The notes: generated by a model not told the origin, from the letters alone. 35,861 bases of DNA from Clostridiales bacterium 38_11 (GCA_001509345.1 LGGM01000008.1:1-35861); one strand, 5' to 3'; shown: positions 26,464-35,764, counted from the first letter of the stretch. A program made the numbers and translations.

Positions 26464-27105
26464 ATCAAGTTAACAGAAAGGCAAAACGATATAGTAGAAT
26501 TGGTAAAAAAACATGAACCTGTAACCGGAGAGCAACTGGGGGAGTATCTGAATGTTTCAAGAGCTACCTTAAGACCTGATTTGGCCATATTGAACATGCT
26601 GGGCATTCTGGTTGCAAAACCAAAAGTGGGGTATTTTTATAATGGACCGGGTATTGATTTAGCCATGAAAGAAATTTTTTCGATATCAGTTGATGAAATT
26701 AAATCCAGACCTGTTGTTGTTGATGAGGAAACCACGGTTTATGATGCTGCCGTAACAATGTTTTTAGAGGATGTTGGAACTATCTTTATTGTGAAGGATC
26801 AGTATCTAAAAGGGGTAATCTCGAGAAAGGATCTGCTGAAGGTTACCTTGGGAGGCAACTCGGCAACGACTATGCCTGTATCTGTTATTATGACAAGGCT
26901 GTCTAAGATGGTTTATTGCAGCAAGGAAGATATATTCATTGATGCTGTGAGAAAAATTGTGGACTACCATATTGATTGCATACCGATTGTAATGGAGGAA
27001 GGCCCGGATAAATTAAAAATCATAGGGAGAATCTCTAAAACAAACATTAGCACATATATATTAGGCATCAGCAATCGGGAAAGGGGATATTATGAAAAAG
27101 GTTAA
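26464..27105 (+). CDS. ccpN: CcpN-like transcriptional repressor, apparent ATC start
   Basis: The protein has an N-terminal helix-turn-helix (LTERQNDIVELV...NVSRATLRPDLAIL) followed by two CBS domains, the layout of CcpN, which in B. subtilis represses gluconeogenic genes (gapB, pckA). Homology begins at the codons for KLTERQ, but the frame from the glyS stop to those codons contains no ATG, GTG or TTG. The first canonical start is TTG at 26500, which would delete the first helix of the DNA-binding domain. An ATC at 26464 has AGGGGTG seven bases upstream and gives 213 residues, close to the 212 I recall for B. subtilis CcpN. I take it as the probable start. It overlaps ppsR by 14 bases. Confidence 0.8.
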   Translation: MKLTERQNDIVELVKKHEPVTGEQLGEYLNVSRATLRPDLAILNMLGILVAKPKVGYFYNGPGIDLAMKEIFSISVDEIKSRPVVVDEETTVYDAAVTMFLEDVGTIFIVKDQYLKGVISRKDLLKVTLGGNSATTMPVSVIMTRLSKMVYCSKEDIFIDAVRKIVDYHIDCIPIVMEEGPDKLKIIGRISKTNISTYILGISNRERGYYEKG

Positions 27106-27913
27106 AATTTATGCGCTATCGGATTCAATCGGGGAAACATCAGAACAAGTAGCAAATGCTGTAATGAAACAATTCGATATGATTGATTATCAGATTGACG
27201 TATGGGGATATGCTCAATCTAAAGAAACAATAGACGAGGCAGTCTATTCTGCGAAAAGAGAAAATGCTGTTATTGTATTTACATTGGTGATAGTAGAACT
27301 GAGAGATTATCTGATTAAAAAATCTGCAATTGAAGGTGTGACGGCGGTGGATCTGATTACTCCTTTATTATCCCCTATGATTGAGCATATCGGTCTAATA
27401 CCTAAGCGGAAACCGGGACTGCTACACAAATTTGATGAGAATTATTTCAAGAGAATGGATGCCATTGATTTTGCCGTCAAATATGACGATGGGAAAGAGA
27501 CCAAGGGTGTTTTGAAAGCGGATGTGGTGCTGATAGGGATATCAAGGACATCCAAGACCCCACTGAGCATGTATCTGGCAAATAAGAGCTATAAAACAGC
27601 CAATATACCCCTTGTACCGGAAGTGGAGCCACCTGAAGAGCTTTTTAAGATAAGCCCGGGTAAAATAGTGGCACTTTTCGCTGAGCCTGATTATTTGAAC
27701 CGAATCAGAAAGGAAAGGCTTAAAGCATTGGGATTGAATGACGGATCTTCTTATGCAGATTTAAAACGTATTATAAGGGAATTGGAATATGCAGATCTAT
27801 ATATAAGGAAATTAGGCTGTAGGAAGCTGGATATTACCAATAAAGCTATAGAAGAGATAGCCAGCATTATTATCGGCTGGCAGAGTGATAGTGCAAAAAA
27901 AGAAAGAGAATAA
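27092..27913 (+). CDS. ppsR: Pyruvate, phosphate dikinase regulatory protein (kinase/phosphorylase)
   Basis: The 273-residue DUF299 protein has YALSDSIGETSEQVANAV at the start and the P-loop GISRTSKTPLSMYLA in the middle, followed by ANIPLVPEVEPPEELF. This family phosphorylates (with ADP) and dephosphorylates PEP synthase or pyruvate phosphate dikinase, switching PEP formation. The order ccpN-ppsR (ccpN-yqfL in B. subtilis) is conserved and joins transcriptional and post-translational control of gluconeogenesis. The stop codon lies in the loop of the terminator. Whether the target here is PPDK or PEP synthase cannot be told. Confidence 0.9.
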   Translation: MKKVKIYALSDSIGETSEQVANAVMKQFDMIDYQIDVWGYAQSKETIDEAVYSAKRENAVIVFTLVIVELRDYLIKKSAIEGVTAVDLITPLLSPMIEHIGLIPKRKPGLLHKFDENYFKRMDAIDFAVKYDDGKETKGVLKADVVLIGISRTSKTPLSMYLANKSYKTANIPLVPEVEPPEELFKISPGKIVALFAEPDYLNRIRKERLKALGLNDGSSYADLKRIIRELEYADLYIRKLGCRKLDITNKAIEEIASIIIGWQSDSAKKERE

Positions 27914-27926
27914 CTCTTTCTTTTTA
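27897..27926 (+). terminator. Terminator of glyS-ccpN-ppsR
   Basis: AGAAAGAG pairs with CTCTTTCT around an AATAA loop that contains the ppsR stop codon, flanked by an A run and a T run. It begins inside the ppsR coding sequence. Confidence 0.8.
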
Positions 27927-27955
27927 TATAACCAATAAATGAGGATGTGTTTATT

Positions 27956-28954
27956 TTGTTCAGACAATATCAGGAAGATCTTGAATATAAAATACTGTCA
28001 AAATATGCGGTGAAATCAAAAGAGTCTAAAGGAAGAAAAGTTCCAGAATCGGATTGCGAAATAAGGACTGTTTTTCAAAGGGATAGGGATAGGATACTGC
28101 ATTCTAAAGCCTTCAGGCGATTAAAACATAAAACCCAGGTTTTTTTAGCACCTGAGGGAGATCACTATAGAACCAGACTGACCCATACCCTTGAAGTTTC
28201 TCAGATTTCGAGAACCATTGCAAGAGCGTTGCGTTTGAACGAGGATCTGACAGAGGCTATTTCACTTGGGCATGACCTGGGGCATACACCATTTGGGCAT
28301 AATGGAGAAGATATCTTGGATAAACTGTTGAGTAATGGATTCAGACATTATGAACAAAGTCTGCGTGTTGTTGATTTGCTAGAGAAACATAATGACATGA
28401 ACGGCCTAAATCTCACTGATGAGGTAAGGGATGGCATCTATAATCATACCGGCAACAATAAGCCATATACACTGGAGGCCCAGATTATTAAAGTATCAGA
28501 TAGAATCGCATATCTCAACCACGACATTGATGATGCCAAGAGAGCAGGCATCGTGAATATATCCAATATTCCAGAAGAAATATTGGAAGTATTAGGGCTG
28601 ACCCATGGAGAGAGAATCAATACCATGATTAAGGACGTGATTTATCAGTCATTAGATAAACCGGCAATTACAATGAGCTCTGAAATTCAGAAGGCGACGG
28701 ACCAGCTCCGGGAATTCATGTTCAAAAATGTCTATTTGAATGATATTGCAAAAAGCGAAGATAGAAAAGCTGAAAAAATCATGACGGATCTTTTCCATTA
28801 TTATATGAATAACCTGCGCGATATAGCTTCGAAGGAAGACATAGAGACCTATAGTGGAGAAGAGATAGTCAAGGATTATATAGCAGGTATGACAGATAGA
28901 TTCGCTTTAAAACAATTTAAAGATATCTTTTTACCGCTTCCATGGGACAAGTGA
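27956..28954 (+). CDS. dgt: dGTP triphosphohydrolase-like HD-domain protein
   Basis: The 332-residue protein matches the clostridial dGTPase-like family: FQRDRDRILHSKAFRRLKHK, GDHYRTRLTHTLEVSQI and the HD metal motif LGHDLGHTPFGHNGE. It hydrolyses dNTPs to deoxynucleosides and triphosphate, helping set dNTP pools. I choose the TTG at 27956, giving the usual start FRQYQEDLEY, with GAGGAT about ten bases upstream; an in-frame GTG at 27947 lies too close to that site. No promoter is evident after the preceding terminator, so it may rely on read-through. dgt-dnaG-rpoD is a recurrent Clostridia order. Confidence 0.9.
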   Translation: MFRQYQEDLEYKILSKYAVKSKESKGRKVPESDCEIRTVFQRDRDRILHSKAFRRLKHKTQVFLAPEGDHYRTRLTHTLEVSQISRTIARALRLNEDLTEAISLGHDLGHTPFGHNGEDILDKLLSNGFRHYEQSLRVVDLLEKHNDMNGLNLTDEVRDGIYNHTGNNKPYTLEAQIIKVSDRIAYLNHDIDDAKRAGIVNISNIPEEILEVLGLTHGERINTMIKDVIYQSLDKPAITMSSEIQKATDQLREFMFKNVYLNDIAKSEDRKAEKIMTDLFHYYMNNLRDIASKEDIETYSGEEIVKDYIAGMTDRFALKQFKDIFLPLPWDK

Positions 28955-28958
28955 TAGT

Positions 28959-28987
28959 TTGACATTCCCCATGAAAAGATGTATAAT
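28959..28987 (+). promoter_or_regulatory. Perfect consensus sigma-A promoter of dnaG-rpoD
   Basis: TTGACA and TATAAT, both perfect, are separated by exactly 17 bases directly after the dgt stop. The leader to dnaG is about 26 bases. It makes dnaG-rpoD transcription independent of dgt and lets sigma-A drive its own gene. Confidence 0.9.
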
Positions 28988-29019
28988 TTTATTCCGTAAT
29001 TTGATAGAATGGTGGGATT

Positions 29020-30732
29020 ATGTCATACTCTATAAGTGAAGAAAAAATTGAAGAAATCACAGGTTTAACAGATATCGTAGACATAATCGGAGAACACTTG
29101 AGCCTGAAAAAGACAGGCGCTAATTATATTGCTTTATGCCCATTTCATAAGGAAAAAACACCTTCATTTTCCGTTTCACCAGACAAGCAGATTTACCACT
29201 GCTTTGGTTGCGGAGAGAGTGGTGATGCTATTTCTTTTCTGATGAAGTATGACAATCTGGACTTTTTGGAAGCCGTTGAGCATTTGGCGGATAGAGCCGG
29301 CGTTTTGCTGGATATGTCTAAAGAGAAGGTAAAGCCTGACAATGATTTTCTGAAGGTTAACTACAAGATAAACAGAGAAGCAGCTATTTTTTTTCATAAG
29401 AATCTCATGAACAGTCCAAATGCCATCAAGTATTTTGAAAATAGGGGTATCCAAAAGAAGGCCCAAAAGTATTTTGGGTTGGGTTATATCCCGAATCAGT
29501 GGCATGATTTATTAAATCACCTAAAGAAATTGGGTTTTGAAGAGAAAGAAATCGAAGAAACCGGATTGGCCATCAAAAGCGAAAACAAGGGAAATTATTA
29601 TGACAGATTCAGAAACCGAATAATTTTCCCAATCTTTGATTTGAAAAAACGGGTAATTGGTTTTGGAGGAAGAGTTCTGGATGATACACTACCCAAATAT
29701 ATCAATTCACCGGATTCTATTATCTTCAACAAAGGCAGAAATCTTTATAATTTGAACAACGCCAGAAATTACACCGACAAGGGAATAATCCTGACAGAAG
29801 GATATATGGACGTTATAAAACTCACCATTAACGGGTATAACAATGTGGTGGCATCTTTAGGGACTGCATTAACAGATAACCAGGTCAAGCTAATGAAAAA
29901 ATACAGCAGAGAATTCTATATATCCTATGATTCTGACAATGCCGGGTTGAAAGCGGCCATCAAGGCTGTCAATGTTCTAAAATCACATGATTTGAACAGC
30001 AAAGTAATCATATTCCCTGAAAAAATGGATCCCGATGATTTTGTGACAAAATATGGTGGAGCGAGATTCAATGACAGATTGAACAAAGCGCTTGAATACT
30101 TTGATTATTTGGATTATTATCTAAACCTGACACATGATACCAGGCAGGACAAAGGCAAATTAGGATACATCAAGGAAATCAACCTATATTTGCAGCACGT
30201 GAAAAATGCTGTTGAAAAAGAACTGTACATTGAGAAGATATCACAAAAGCTTGGTATATCTAAAGAATCGATACTATTGGAGTTCAAGAACAATCAGAGG
30301 AAGGCATTCAATAGAACCCCCGATAGTATCAAAAAGCTTGATATGGCAGGACAGAATGCATCAGATTATGAATTGGACTTAATTGAAATATTGACAAATA
30401 ATCATGAAATGACAAAATACATAAAAAACAAATACGATACCAGTGTTTTCTATAGCACAAAAAACAGATCTAGGTTTTATGCTATACTGAATGATTTGTC
30501 AAAAGAACATACCGATGAACAGGGAACATACAAGCGAATGGATTTGACTCAAGATGAGCTGAAAAAGGTTGTTGATGATTATATCAAAAAGATAAAGACT
30601 GATCAGCTGATAAAGATTAAAAGCGAGATTAAGACAAAGCTTCTCACAGAACCTGAAAACACTCAATTCAAAGAACAAATATCTGAGATAGACAAAGAAA
30701 TACTTAGATTAAGGGGGCACCACAATGGCTAA
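29020..30732 (+). CDS. dnaG: DNA primase
   Basis: The 570-residue primase has the CHC2 zinc finger (C40, H43, C61, C64), the RNA polymerase core with [12 protein letters not shown], and the TOPRIM motif LTEGYMDVI (E260, D264) followed by YDSDNAG. The C-terminal helicase-interaction region is present but the protein is somewhat shorter than the usual 600. DnaG lays RNA primers at the replication fork. GGTGGG precedes the ATG. It overlaps rpoD by eight bases. Confidence 0.97.
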   Translation: MSYSISEEKIEEITGLTDIVDIIGEHLSLKKTGANYIALCPFHKEKTPSFSVSPDKQIYHCFGCGESGDAISFLMKYDNLDFLEAVEHLADRAGVLLDMSKEKVKPDNDFLKVNYKINREAAIFFHKNLMNSPNAIKYFENRGIQKKAQKYFGLGYIPNQWHDLLNHLKKLGFEEKEIEETGLAIKSENKGNYYDRFRNRIIFPIFDLKKRVIGFGGRVLDDTLPKYINSPDSIIFNKGRNLYNLNNARNYTDKGIILTEGYMDVIKLTINGYNNVVASLGTALTDNQVKLMKKYSREFYISYDSDNAGLKAAIKAVNVLKSHDLNSKVIIFPEKMDPDDFVTKYGGARFNDRLNKALEYFDYLDYYLNLTHDTRQDKGKLGYIKEINLYLQHVKNAVEKELYIEKISQKLGISKESILLEFKNNQRKAFNRTPDSIKKLDMAGQNASDYELDLIEILTNNHEMTKYIKNKYDTSVFYSTKNRSRFYAILNDLSKEHTDEQGTYKRMDLTQDELKKVVDDYIKKIKTDQLIKIKSEIKTKLLTEPENTQFKEQISEIDKEILRLRGHHNG

Positions 30733-31894
30733 AAGCAAAGACTTACCAGAAACGAATGAGGATAAGCATGTCTTAGAAGATTTAAAAAATTCATTAAGAA
30801 AAAAAGGTAGAAAAGAAGGATTTATAGAATATAAGATGATTGCAGATACATTTGAGAAGATAGATATAAGCCCTGAGGAGATTGATGATATATACAAGTT
30901 TCTGGAAGACAACAAAATTGAAATATTGGGATTACAGGATGATTTGATTATCACTGAATCAGATAATGAAGATGATGAAGAGGATGATGTTGTAGACAAG
31001 GACCTCGAAAGTGATTTGCTCACCAGAATCAAAAGCGAATCTGACTCAATTCTGCTCAAGGGTGTCAATGTTGATGATCCGGTTCGAATGTATTTGAAAG
31101 AAATAGGAAAGGTTCCGTTATTGACCGGAGATGAAGAAGTGGAACTGGCCAAAAGAATGGAAAACCTGGACGGTGAGGCTAAGAACAGACTTGCGGAAGC
31201 CAATCTGAGACTTGTCGTCAGTATCGCCAAGAGATATGTTGGAAGAGGTATGCTTTTCCTAGACCTTATCCAAGAAGGCAATCTGGGTCTTATTAAAGCA
31301 GTCGAAAAATTTGATTATAAAAAGGGATATAAATTCAGCACCTACGCGACCTGGTGGATAAGACAAGCTATCACCAGAGCTATCGCTGACCAGGCCAGAA
31401 CCATCAGAATTCCAGTCCATATGGTAGAGACGATCAATAAATTGATCAGGGTGAAAAGACAGCTGCTTCAAGAATTGGGTAGGGATGCTACGCCGGAAGA
31501 GATAGGAATGGAGATGGATATGGAGCCTGAAAAGGTTAGAGAAATCCTGAAGATAGCGCAAGAACCGGTATCACTTGAAACACCAATAGGTGAGGAGGAA
31601 GACAGCCATTTGGGTGATTTCATACCGGATGATGATGCTCAAGCACCAGCGGATGCCGCAACATCGACTCTTCTCAAGGAACAATTGGTTGAGGTATTGC
31701 AGACTCTTACAGATAGGGAACAGAAGGTGCTTAGATTGAGATTTGGATTGGATGATGGAAGAGCCAGAACCCTTGAAGAGGTTGGAAAAGAATTTGACGT
31801 TACGAGAGAAAGAATAAGGCAAATTGAAGCCAAGGCATTGAGAAAATTAAGACATCCCAGCAGAAGCAAAAAACTGAAAGATTACTTGGAATAG
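30725..31894 (+). CDS. rpoD: RNA polymerase primary sigma factor (sigma-A)
   Basis: The 389-residue housekeeping sigma factor has an N-terminal region 1.1-like segment, an acidic linker ([14 protein letters not shown]), region 1.2 [16 protein letters not shown], region 2 [20 protein letters not shown], region 3 and the region 4 helix-turn-helix ending [20 protein letters not shown]. It recognises the TTGACA/TATAAT promoters seen throughout the window. The ATG is within the dnaG 3' end, with AAGGGGG upstream. A nested inverted-repeat structure covers its 3' end. Confidence 0.98.
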   Translation: MAKSKDLPETNEDKHVLEDLKNSLRKKGRKEGFIEYKMIADTFEKIDISPEEIDDIYKFLEDNKIEILGLQDDLIITESDNEDDEEDDVVDKDLESDLLTRIKSESDSILLKGVNVDDPVRMYLKEIGKVPLLTGDEEVELAKRMENLDGEAKNRLAEANLRLVVSIAKRYVGRGMLFLDLIQEGNLGLIKAVEKFDYKKGYKFSTYATWWIRQAITRAIADQARTIRIPVHMVETINKLIRVKRQLLQELGRDATPEEIGMEMDMEPEKVREILKIAQEPVSLETPIGEEEDSHLGDFIPDDDAQAPADAATSTLLKEQLVEVLQTLTDREQKVLRLRFGLDDGRARTLEEVGKEFDVTRERIRQIEAKALRKLRHPSRSKKLKDYLE

Positions 31895-31920
31895 AGATCC
31901 TTTAAAGGATCTTTGCTTCT
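31895..31920 (+). terminator. Possible weak terminator after rpoD
   Basis: The perfect palindrome AGATCCTTTAAAGGATCT directly follows the rpoD stop and is followed by an interrupted T-rich stretch (TTGCTTCTT). Nine bases of that stretch also pair with AGAAGCAAA inside rpoD (31862-31870). Termination is probably partial, since no promoter for trmK is seen. Confidence 0.5.
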
Positions 31921-31935
31921 TATTATGGAGAAATT

Positions 31936-32628
31936 ATGGGTAATAGAATAGATGAAATTATAAAACTGATCGATTGCTGTCATGTCGCTGCTGATATCGG
32001 AACAGATCACGCCTATGTACCGGAGATATTGATAAATGAGGGAATCTGTAGAAAGGTCATTGCAACTGATTTGAATGAAGGACCATTTAAAATAGCTAAA
32101 AGCTACATTGAGTCCAAATCTTTGTCTGACATAATTGATGTCAGATTGGGTGATGGACTTCATCCAATTGATCTGAAGGAAGTGGACACAATTATTATAG
32201 CAGGAATGGGTGGATATCTAATTCGAGAGATTATTGATTTTAGGAAAAATGAATTTAACAATCGCCACACATTGGTCCTTCAACCCATGAACGCCTCAGA
32301 TAAGCTTAGACATTATCTGTTTGATAATGGATTTGAATTGGTAGACGAAGGACTGGCTAAAGAGGACTTTCACTTTTATGAGATTATTAAGGCTAAAAAA
32401 AGAAAGGACATTGAAAATATTGACGGCGAGATTTTTTTTGAGGTTGGCAAAGCACTATTTATAAAAAAACACCCCTTGCTTAGATCTTTCATTGAGAATA
32501 AAATAAGGATAAACGATGATATTATCAGGAATTTACAGTCATCTCATGCTGAAATGGATACAATGAAAATGCTTAGACACAAGAAAAATCTATTGCAGGA
32601 GTTGATACATGAGTATGAAATTATATGA
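31936..32628 (+). CDS. trmK: tRNA adenine-22 N1-methyltransferase TrmK
   Basis: The 230-residue class I methyltransferase has the SAM motif VAADIGTDHAYVPEIL, ATDLNEGPFKIA and the IIIAGMGGYLIREII segment, all typical of TrmK (YqfN in B. subtilis), which makes m1A22 in tRNA. ATGGAG precedes the ATG. It follows rpoD and overlaps the nif3-type gene by 20 bases, as in the sigA-yqfN-yqfO neighbourhood. Confidence 0.93.
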   Translation: MGNRIDEIIKLIDCCHVAADIGTDHAYVPEILINEGICRKVIATDLNEGPFKIAKSYIESKSLSDIIDVRLGDGLHPIDLKEVDTIIIAGMGGYLIREIIDFRKNEFNNRHTLVLQPMNASDKLRHYLFDNGFELVDEGLAKEDFHFYEIIKAKKRKDIENIDGEIFFEVGKALFIKKHPLLRSFIENKIRINDDIIRNLQSSHAEMDTMKMLRHKKNLLQELIHEYEII

Positions 32629-33403
32629 TTTGATGACCTATCTTAATCAGGTATTTCCCTTCGAGATATCTAAGGATTGGGATAATTCAGGCAGACAGAT
32701 TGCAGATGATCAAAAAACAATCAATAGAATAGTCATAGGCATTGATCTTACAGATAAATTATTGGATAAGGCGATTGAGACCAATGCTGATCTGATTATC
32801 ACACACCATCCGTTCATTTTTTCACCATTGAAGCGTGTCAATATTACTTCCTACAAAGGAGATATTATCAAAAGGATGATTGTTAATGACATCAGTTCAA
32901 TTGCATTGCACACCAATTATGATTTATCAATCATTGGGATGGGTCAGGTCATAGGATCTAAAATAGGATTGGTTAATTTGGGACATTTAGTAAAAGCCGA
33001 AAGTTTTAAAGAATCCGGTTTTGGTTCAGTCGGGGATTTGGAAAAAGAAGTTGAATTGAATACATTTATAGATACCTTCAAAAACAAGTTCCAATTGGAA
33101 TATGTGACCCTTTATAATGAAAATGCAAAGCAAACAATTAAAAAAGTTGCTTTTTGTGGGGGGGCGGGCGCTGATTTTATATTGGACGCTATCAATATGA
33201 AGGCTGATATTTATATTACCGGTGATATAACGCATCACGACGCACAAGCGGCATACGAAGGCGGTATTATATTGATGGACCCAACCCACTACGGGTTGGA
33301 GAAAGTCTTTATAGACCATCTCAGCAGCCTTATAGCAGATGAATACAGCGGTATAGAACTCATACCATACCAAGTAAATGAATTCAAGGCAAAAATCAGA
33401 TAA
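32609..33403 (+). CDS. Nif3-like dinuclear metal-centre protein
   Basis: The 264-residue protein has the family's metal ligands: ITHHPFIFSP near the N terminus, and DITHHDAQAA and PTHYGLEK in the C-terminal half. It also has KDWDNSGRQI near the start. It corresponds to YqfO, next to trmK, but is about 110 residues shorter, lacking the PII-like insert domain of the B. subtilis protein and thus resembling E. coli YbgI. It is often annotated as a GTP cyclohydrolase I type 2, a role that is not well supported. AGGAG lies seven bases before the ATG. Confidence 0.9.
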   Translation: MSMKLYDLMTYLNQVFPFEISKDWDNSGRQIADDQKTINRIVIGIDLTDKLLDKAIETNADLIITHHPFIFSPLKRVNITSYKGDIIKRMIVNDISSIALHTNYDLSIIGMGQVIGSKIGLVNLGHLVKAESFKESGFGSVGDLEKEVELNTFIDTFKNKFQLEYVTLYNENAKQTIKKVAFCGGAGADFILDAINMKADIYITGDITHHDAQAAYEGGIILMDPTHYGLEKVFIDHLSSLIADEYSGIELIPYQVNEFKAKIR

Positions 33404-33424
33404 GAGATGCATTGGATAAAACGA

Positions 33425-33453
33425 TTGTAATATAGAATGATTTATATTATAAT
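33425..33453 (+). promoter_or_regulatory. Sigma-A promoter of rnpB
   Basis: TTGTAA and a perfect TATAAT are separated by 17 bases. The predicted start coincides with the 5' end of the RNase P RNA helix P1. Confidence 0.8.
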
Positions 33454-33456
33454 TCT

Positions 33457-33783
33457 ATGAGCAAGTCGGATAGCTGCATGGAGACATGAGGAAAGTCCGA
33501 GCTTCACAGAGCAGAATGCTGGTTAATGGCCAGTGAGGGTGACCTTAAGGAAAGTGCAACAGAAAATTACCGCCTGAAAAGGTAAGGATGAAAAGGTGAG
33601 GTAAGAGCTCACCAGCGACCAGGTGACTGGCCGGCTGTGTAAACCCCATTCGAAGCAAGACCAAGTAGGGATGTGAAAGCAGCTGCTCGCTGTATCCCGT
33701 GGTAGGTTGCATGAGCCTTTTGGTAACAGAAGGCCTAGATAGATAGCTATCAATAACAGAACTCGGCTTATAGACTTGCTCAT
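33457..33783 (+). ncRNA. rnpB: RNase P RNA, type A
   Basis: The catalytic RNA of RNase P trims tRNA 5' leaders. The ends form helix P1, ATGAGCAAGTC pairing with GACTTGCTCAT. The universally conserved GAGGAAAGTCC is near the 5' end and ACAGAACTCGGCTTA near the 3' end. Internal blocks GGAAAGTGCAACAGAAAA, GTAAACCCC and AAGCAAGACCAA-GTAGGG follow the ancestral type A layout, rather than the type B of Bacillus. Length is about 327 nt. A promoter and a strong terminator flank it. Confidence 0.97.
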
Positions 33784-33784
33784 G

Positions 33785-33815
33785 AAAAAACAACCGCTTT
33801 ATGTGGTTGTTTTTT
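33785..33815. terminator. Terminator shared by rnpB and the ABC-F gene
   Basis: AAAAAACAACC pairs with GGTTGTTTTTT around a nine-base loop, with T runs on both strands. The ABC-F stop codon (33799-33801) lies in the loop, so the hairpin serves both converging transcripts. Confidence 0.88.
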
Positions 33816-35715
33816 CATGCAGTATTTCCCAATTTTGATAAAGATTTTCGAGTTCTTTTTTTAGTTTCTCCAGATGAAGGCTTATTTCTGATGATAGAAC
33901 ATGGTCATTGTATACTTTAGGTGTGCATAATTCGGTCTCAAGCTCTTCAATGTTGGTTTCAGTATTGTATATGGCTATTTCCAGTTCCTCGATATTTTTT
34001 CTGGTCGTTTGTCTCCGCCTGGTGTTCAATCTCTCTTTTTTTGTTAGGTTTCTCAATTCTGTTTTTGTTATGGAATCATCATGATCATCATCTATCAACA
34101 GGCTGTTTTTTTTCTCGATGTAATAATCATAGTCACCAAGATATTCGGCAACACCATCATTTGTCATTTCCAATATTTTATTGACCGTACGGTTAAGAAA
34201 ATAGCGGTCATGTGATATGATCAAAACAGTGCCCGAATAGTCATTAATAGCATTTTCAAGGATGCTTTTAGAGTCAATATCCAGATGATTCGTCGGCTCA
34301 TCCATCAGTAGAAAATTTGTTTTCGACAACATGAGCTTCAATAGAGATACCCGATTTTTCTCGCCACCACTTAAGTCGCTTATGTTTTTGAACAAATCCT
34401 CACTATAAAACATGAATTTGGCAAGATATCCTCTTACCTCATGAACTTTGAGCCGAGGATATTCATCCCAGATTTCATCGAGTACAGAATTCTCCATGTT
34501 CAAATCAGACAGTTCCTGGTCAAAATAACCTATATTGACATTGTGTCCAAAAATCAGTTCACCACTGTCGGCCTCGATGTTTCCCGCTATGATTTTTAGA
34601 AGTGTTGTTTTTCCAATGCCATTCGGTCCAACAAGTCCGACCTTGTCATTTTTAAACATGCTTAGATTAACATTGTTGAATATTTTTTTGTTTTCATAAG
34701 ATTTGGATAAATCGGAGATCCTTAAAACATCATTGCCGCTTTGAATGGTAGGATTGAATTTCAGTGCTATTTTCAAGGTATCTGCATCGGGGTTATCCAA
34801 TAGCGTTATGTTTTGGAGCATTTTTTCTCTGCTTTTTGCCTGTCGAACCTTTTTATCCCGTCCATTTGCCAAAAATTTTGCAATGATTTCTTTTTGTTTC
34901 TGAATTTCTTTTTCCTGCAGTATGAATTTTTTCTTGTTCAGTTCAATTTCTTCTGTCCATCTGCGGATGAAGTAGGAGTAATTGCCATTGTACACTTTTA
35001 TCTTTTTGTCACTTAAAAAAAGTGTTTTATTGGTTACCTTATCTAAAAAGTATCTATCATGGGAAATCAACAAGACTGTTCCCTTGAAATCTTTGATATA
35101 TTTTTCTATCCACTCTATAGAACTAATGTCCAAATGGTTGGTTGGCTCATCAAGCATCAGAATATCGGGGGATGACAAAAGAAGCTTAGCCAACATCACT
35201 CTGCTTTTTTGACCACCACTCAATTGATTCATCTCTAAAGAAAACTCATCTTCATTGAACCCTAGTCCAAACAGTACACCTCTTATTTTGCTTTTAAAAC
35301 CATATCCTTCCAGTTTCTCAAAATGCTCATTCTTTATAGAATACGCTTCCAACAAAACTTCAAGCTTATCGGGTTGTGTTGCATATAATGCCATTTTTGA
35401 TTCTAGCGCTCTAATTTCTTGTTCAAGTGATAAGATGTCTGAAAAAACTTCCTGAACCGTATTATAAATGGTCGTGTTGTTTTTATTGCTGTCAGACTGC
35501 TTCAGATATCCGATTTTCTTGTTATTGTTCAAATAAAAACCACCACTGTCAAATTCCATCTCAGAAGTCAGAATATTCAGCAATGTCGTTTTTCCTGAAC
35601 CGTTTAGACCAATTAAAGCTACCTTCTCATGTTCATTTATGGTAAAATCAATCTCATCTAATATTTTATTCGTGCCAAAAGATTTATTGAGCATGTTGCA
35701 AGATATATCTATCAT
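33799..35715 (-). CDS. ABC-F family ATPase (YdiF-like)
   Basis: The 638-residue protein has two ABC domains without membrane segments. Walker A GLNGSGKT (36-43) with signature LSGGQ (165-169) is followed by Walker A GPNGIGKT (363-370) with signature LSGGE (448-452), each with MLDEPTNHLD or LMDEPTNHLD. A charged linker (about 255-305) joins the domains and a C-terminal coiled coil (about 560-635) follows, the ABC-F plan. ABC-F proteins bind the ribosomal E site to relieve stalled translation; some protect against antibiotics. Linker and tail suggest a YdiF-like housekeeping member. The start is ATG at 35715 with a weak site, and the leader carries an inverted repeat and an overlapping short ORF. 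Confidence 0.92.
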   Translation of the reverse strand: MIDISCNMLNKSFGTNKILDEIDFTINEHEKVALIGLNGSGKTTLLNILTSEMEFDSGGFYLNNNKKIGYLKQSDSNKNNTTIYNTVQEVFSDILSLEQEIRALESKMALYATQPDKLEVLLEAYSIKNEHFEKLEGYGFKSKIRGVLFGLGFNEDEFSLEMNQLSGGQKSRVMLAKLLLSSPDILMLDEPTNHLDISSIEWIEKYIKDFKGTVLLISHDRYFLDKVTNKTLFLSDKKIKVYNGNYSYFIRRWTEEIELNKKKFILQEKEIQKQKEIIAKFLANGRDKKVRQAKSREKMLQNITLLDNPDADTLKIALKFNPTIQSGNDVLRISDLSKSYENKKIFNNVNLSMFKNDKVGLVGPNGIGKTTLLKIIAGNIEADSGELIFGHNVNIGYFDQELSDLNMENSVLDEIWDEYPRLKVHEVRGYLAKFMFYSEDLFKNISDLSGGEKNRVSLLKLMLSKTNFLLMDEPTNHLDIDSKSILENAINDYSGTVLIISHDRYFLNRTVNKILEMTNDGVAEYLGDYDYYIEKKNSLLIDDDHDDSITKTELRNLTKKERLNTRRRQTTRKNIEELEIAIYNTETNIEELETELCTPKVYNDHVLSSEISLHLEKLKKELENLYQNWEILHEKTTT

Positions 35716-35726
35716 TTAAATCACTC

Positions 35727-35764
35727 ATAATCCAATTATCCTCTTTTAGAACTGATTGGATTAT
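35727..35764 (-). repeat. Inverted repeat in the ABC-F mRNA leader
   Basis: Ten-base arms ATAATCCAAT and ATTGGATTAT flank an 18-base loop, 11 bases before the ABC-F start codon. The loop holds an AGAGG sequence that resembles a ribosome binding site. Confidence 0.7.

Noticed and set aside
33523-33793. Two open frames on the minus strand inside the RNase P RNA region
   Set aside because: They lie entirely within rnpB, whose conserved blocks and helix P1 are clear; the peptides have no recognisable features.
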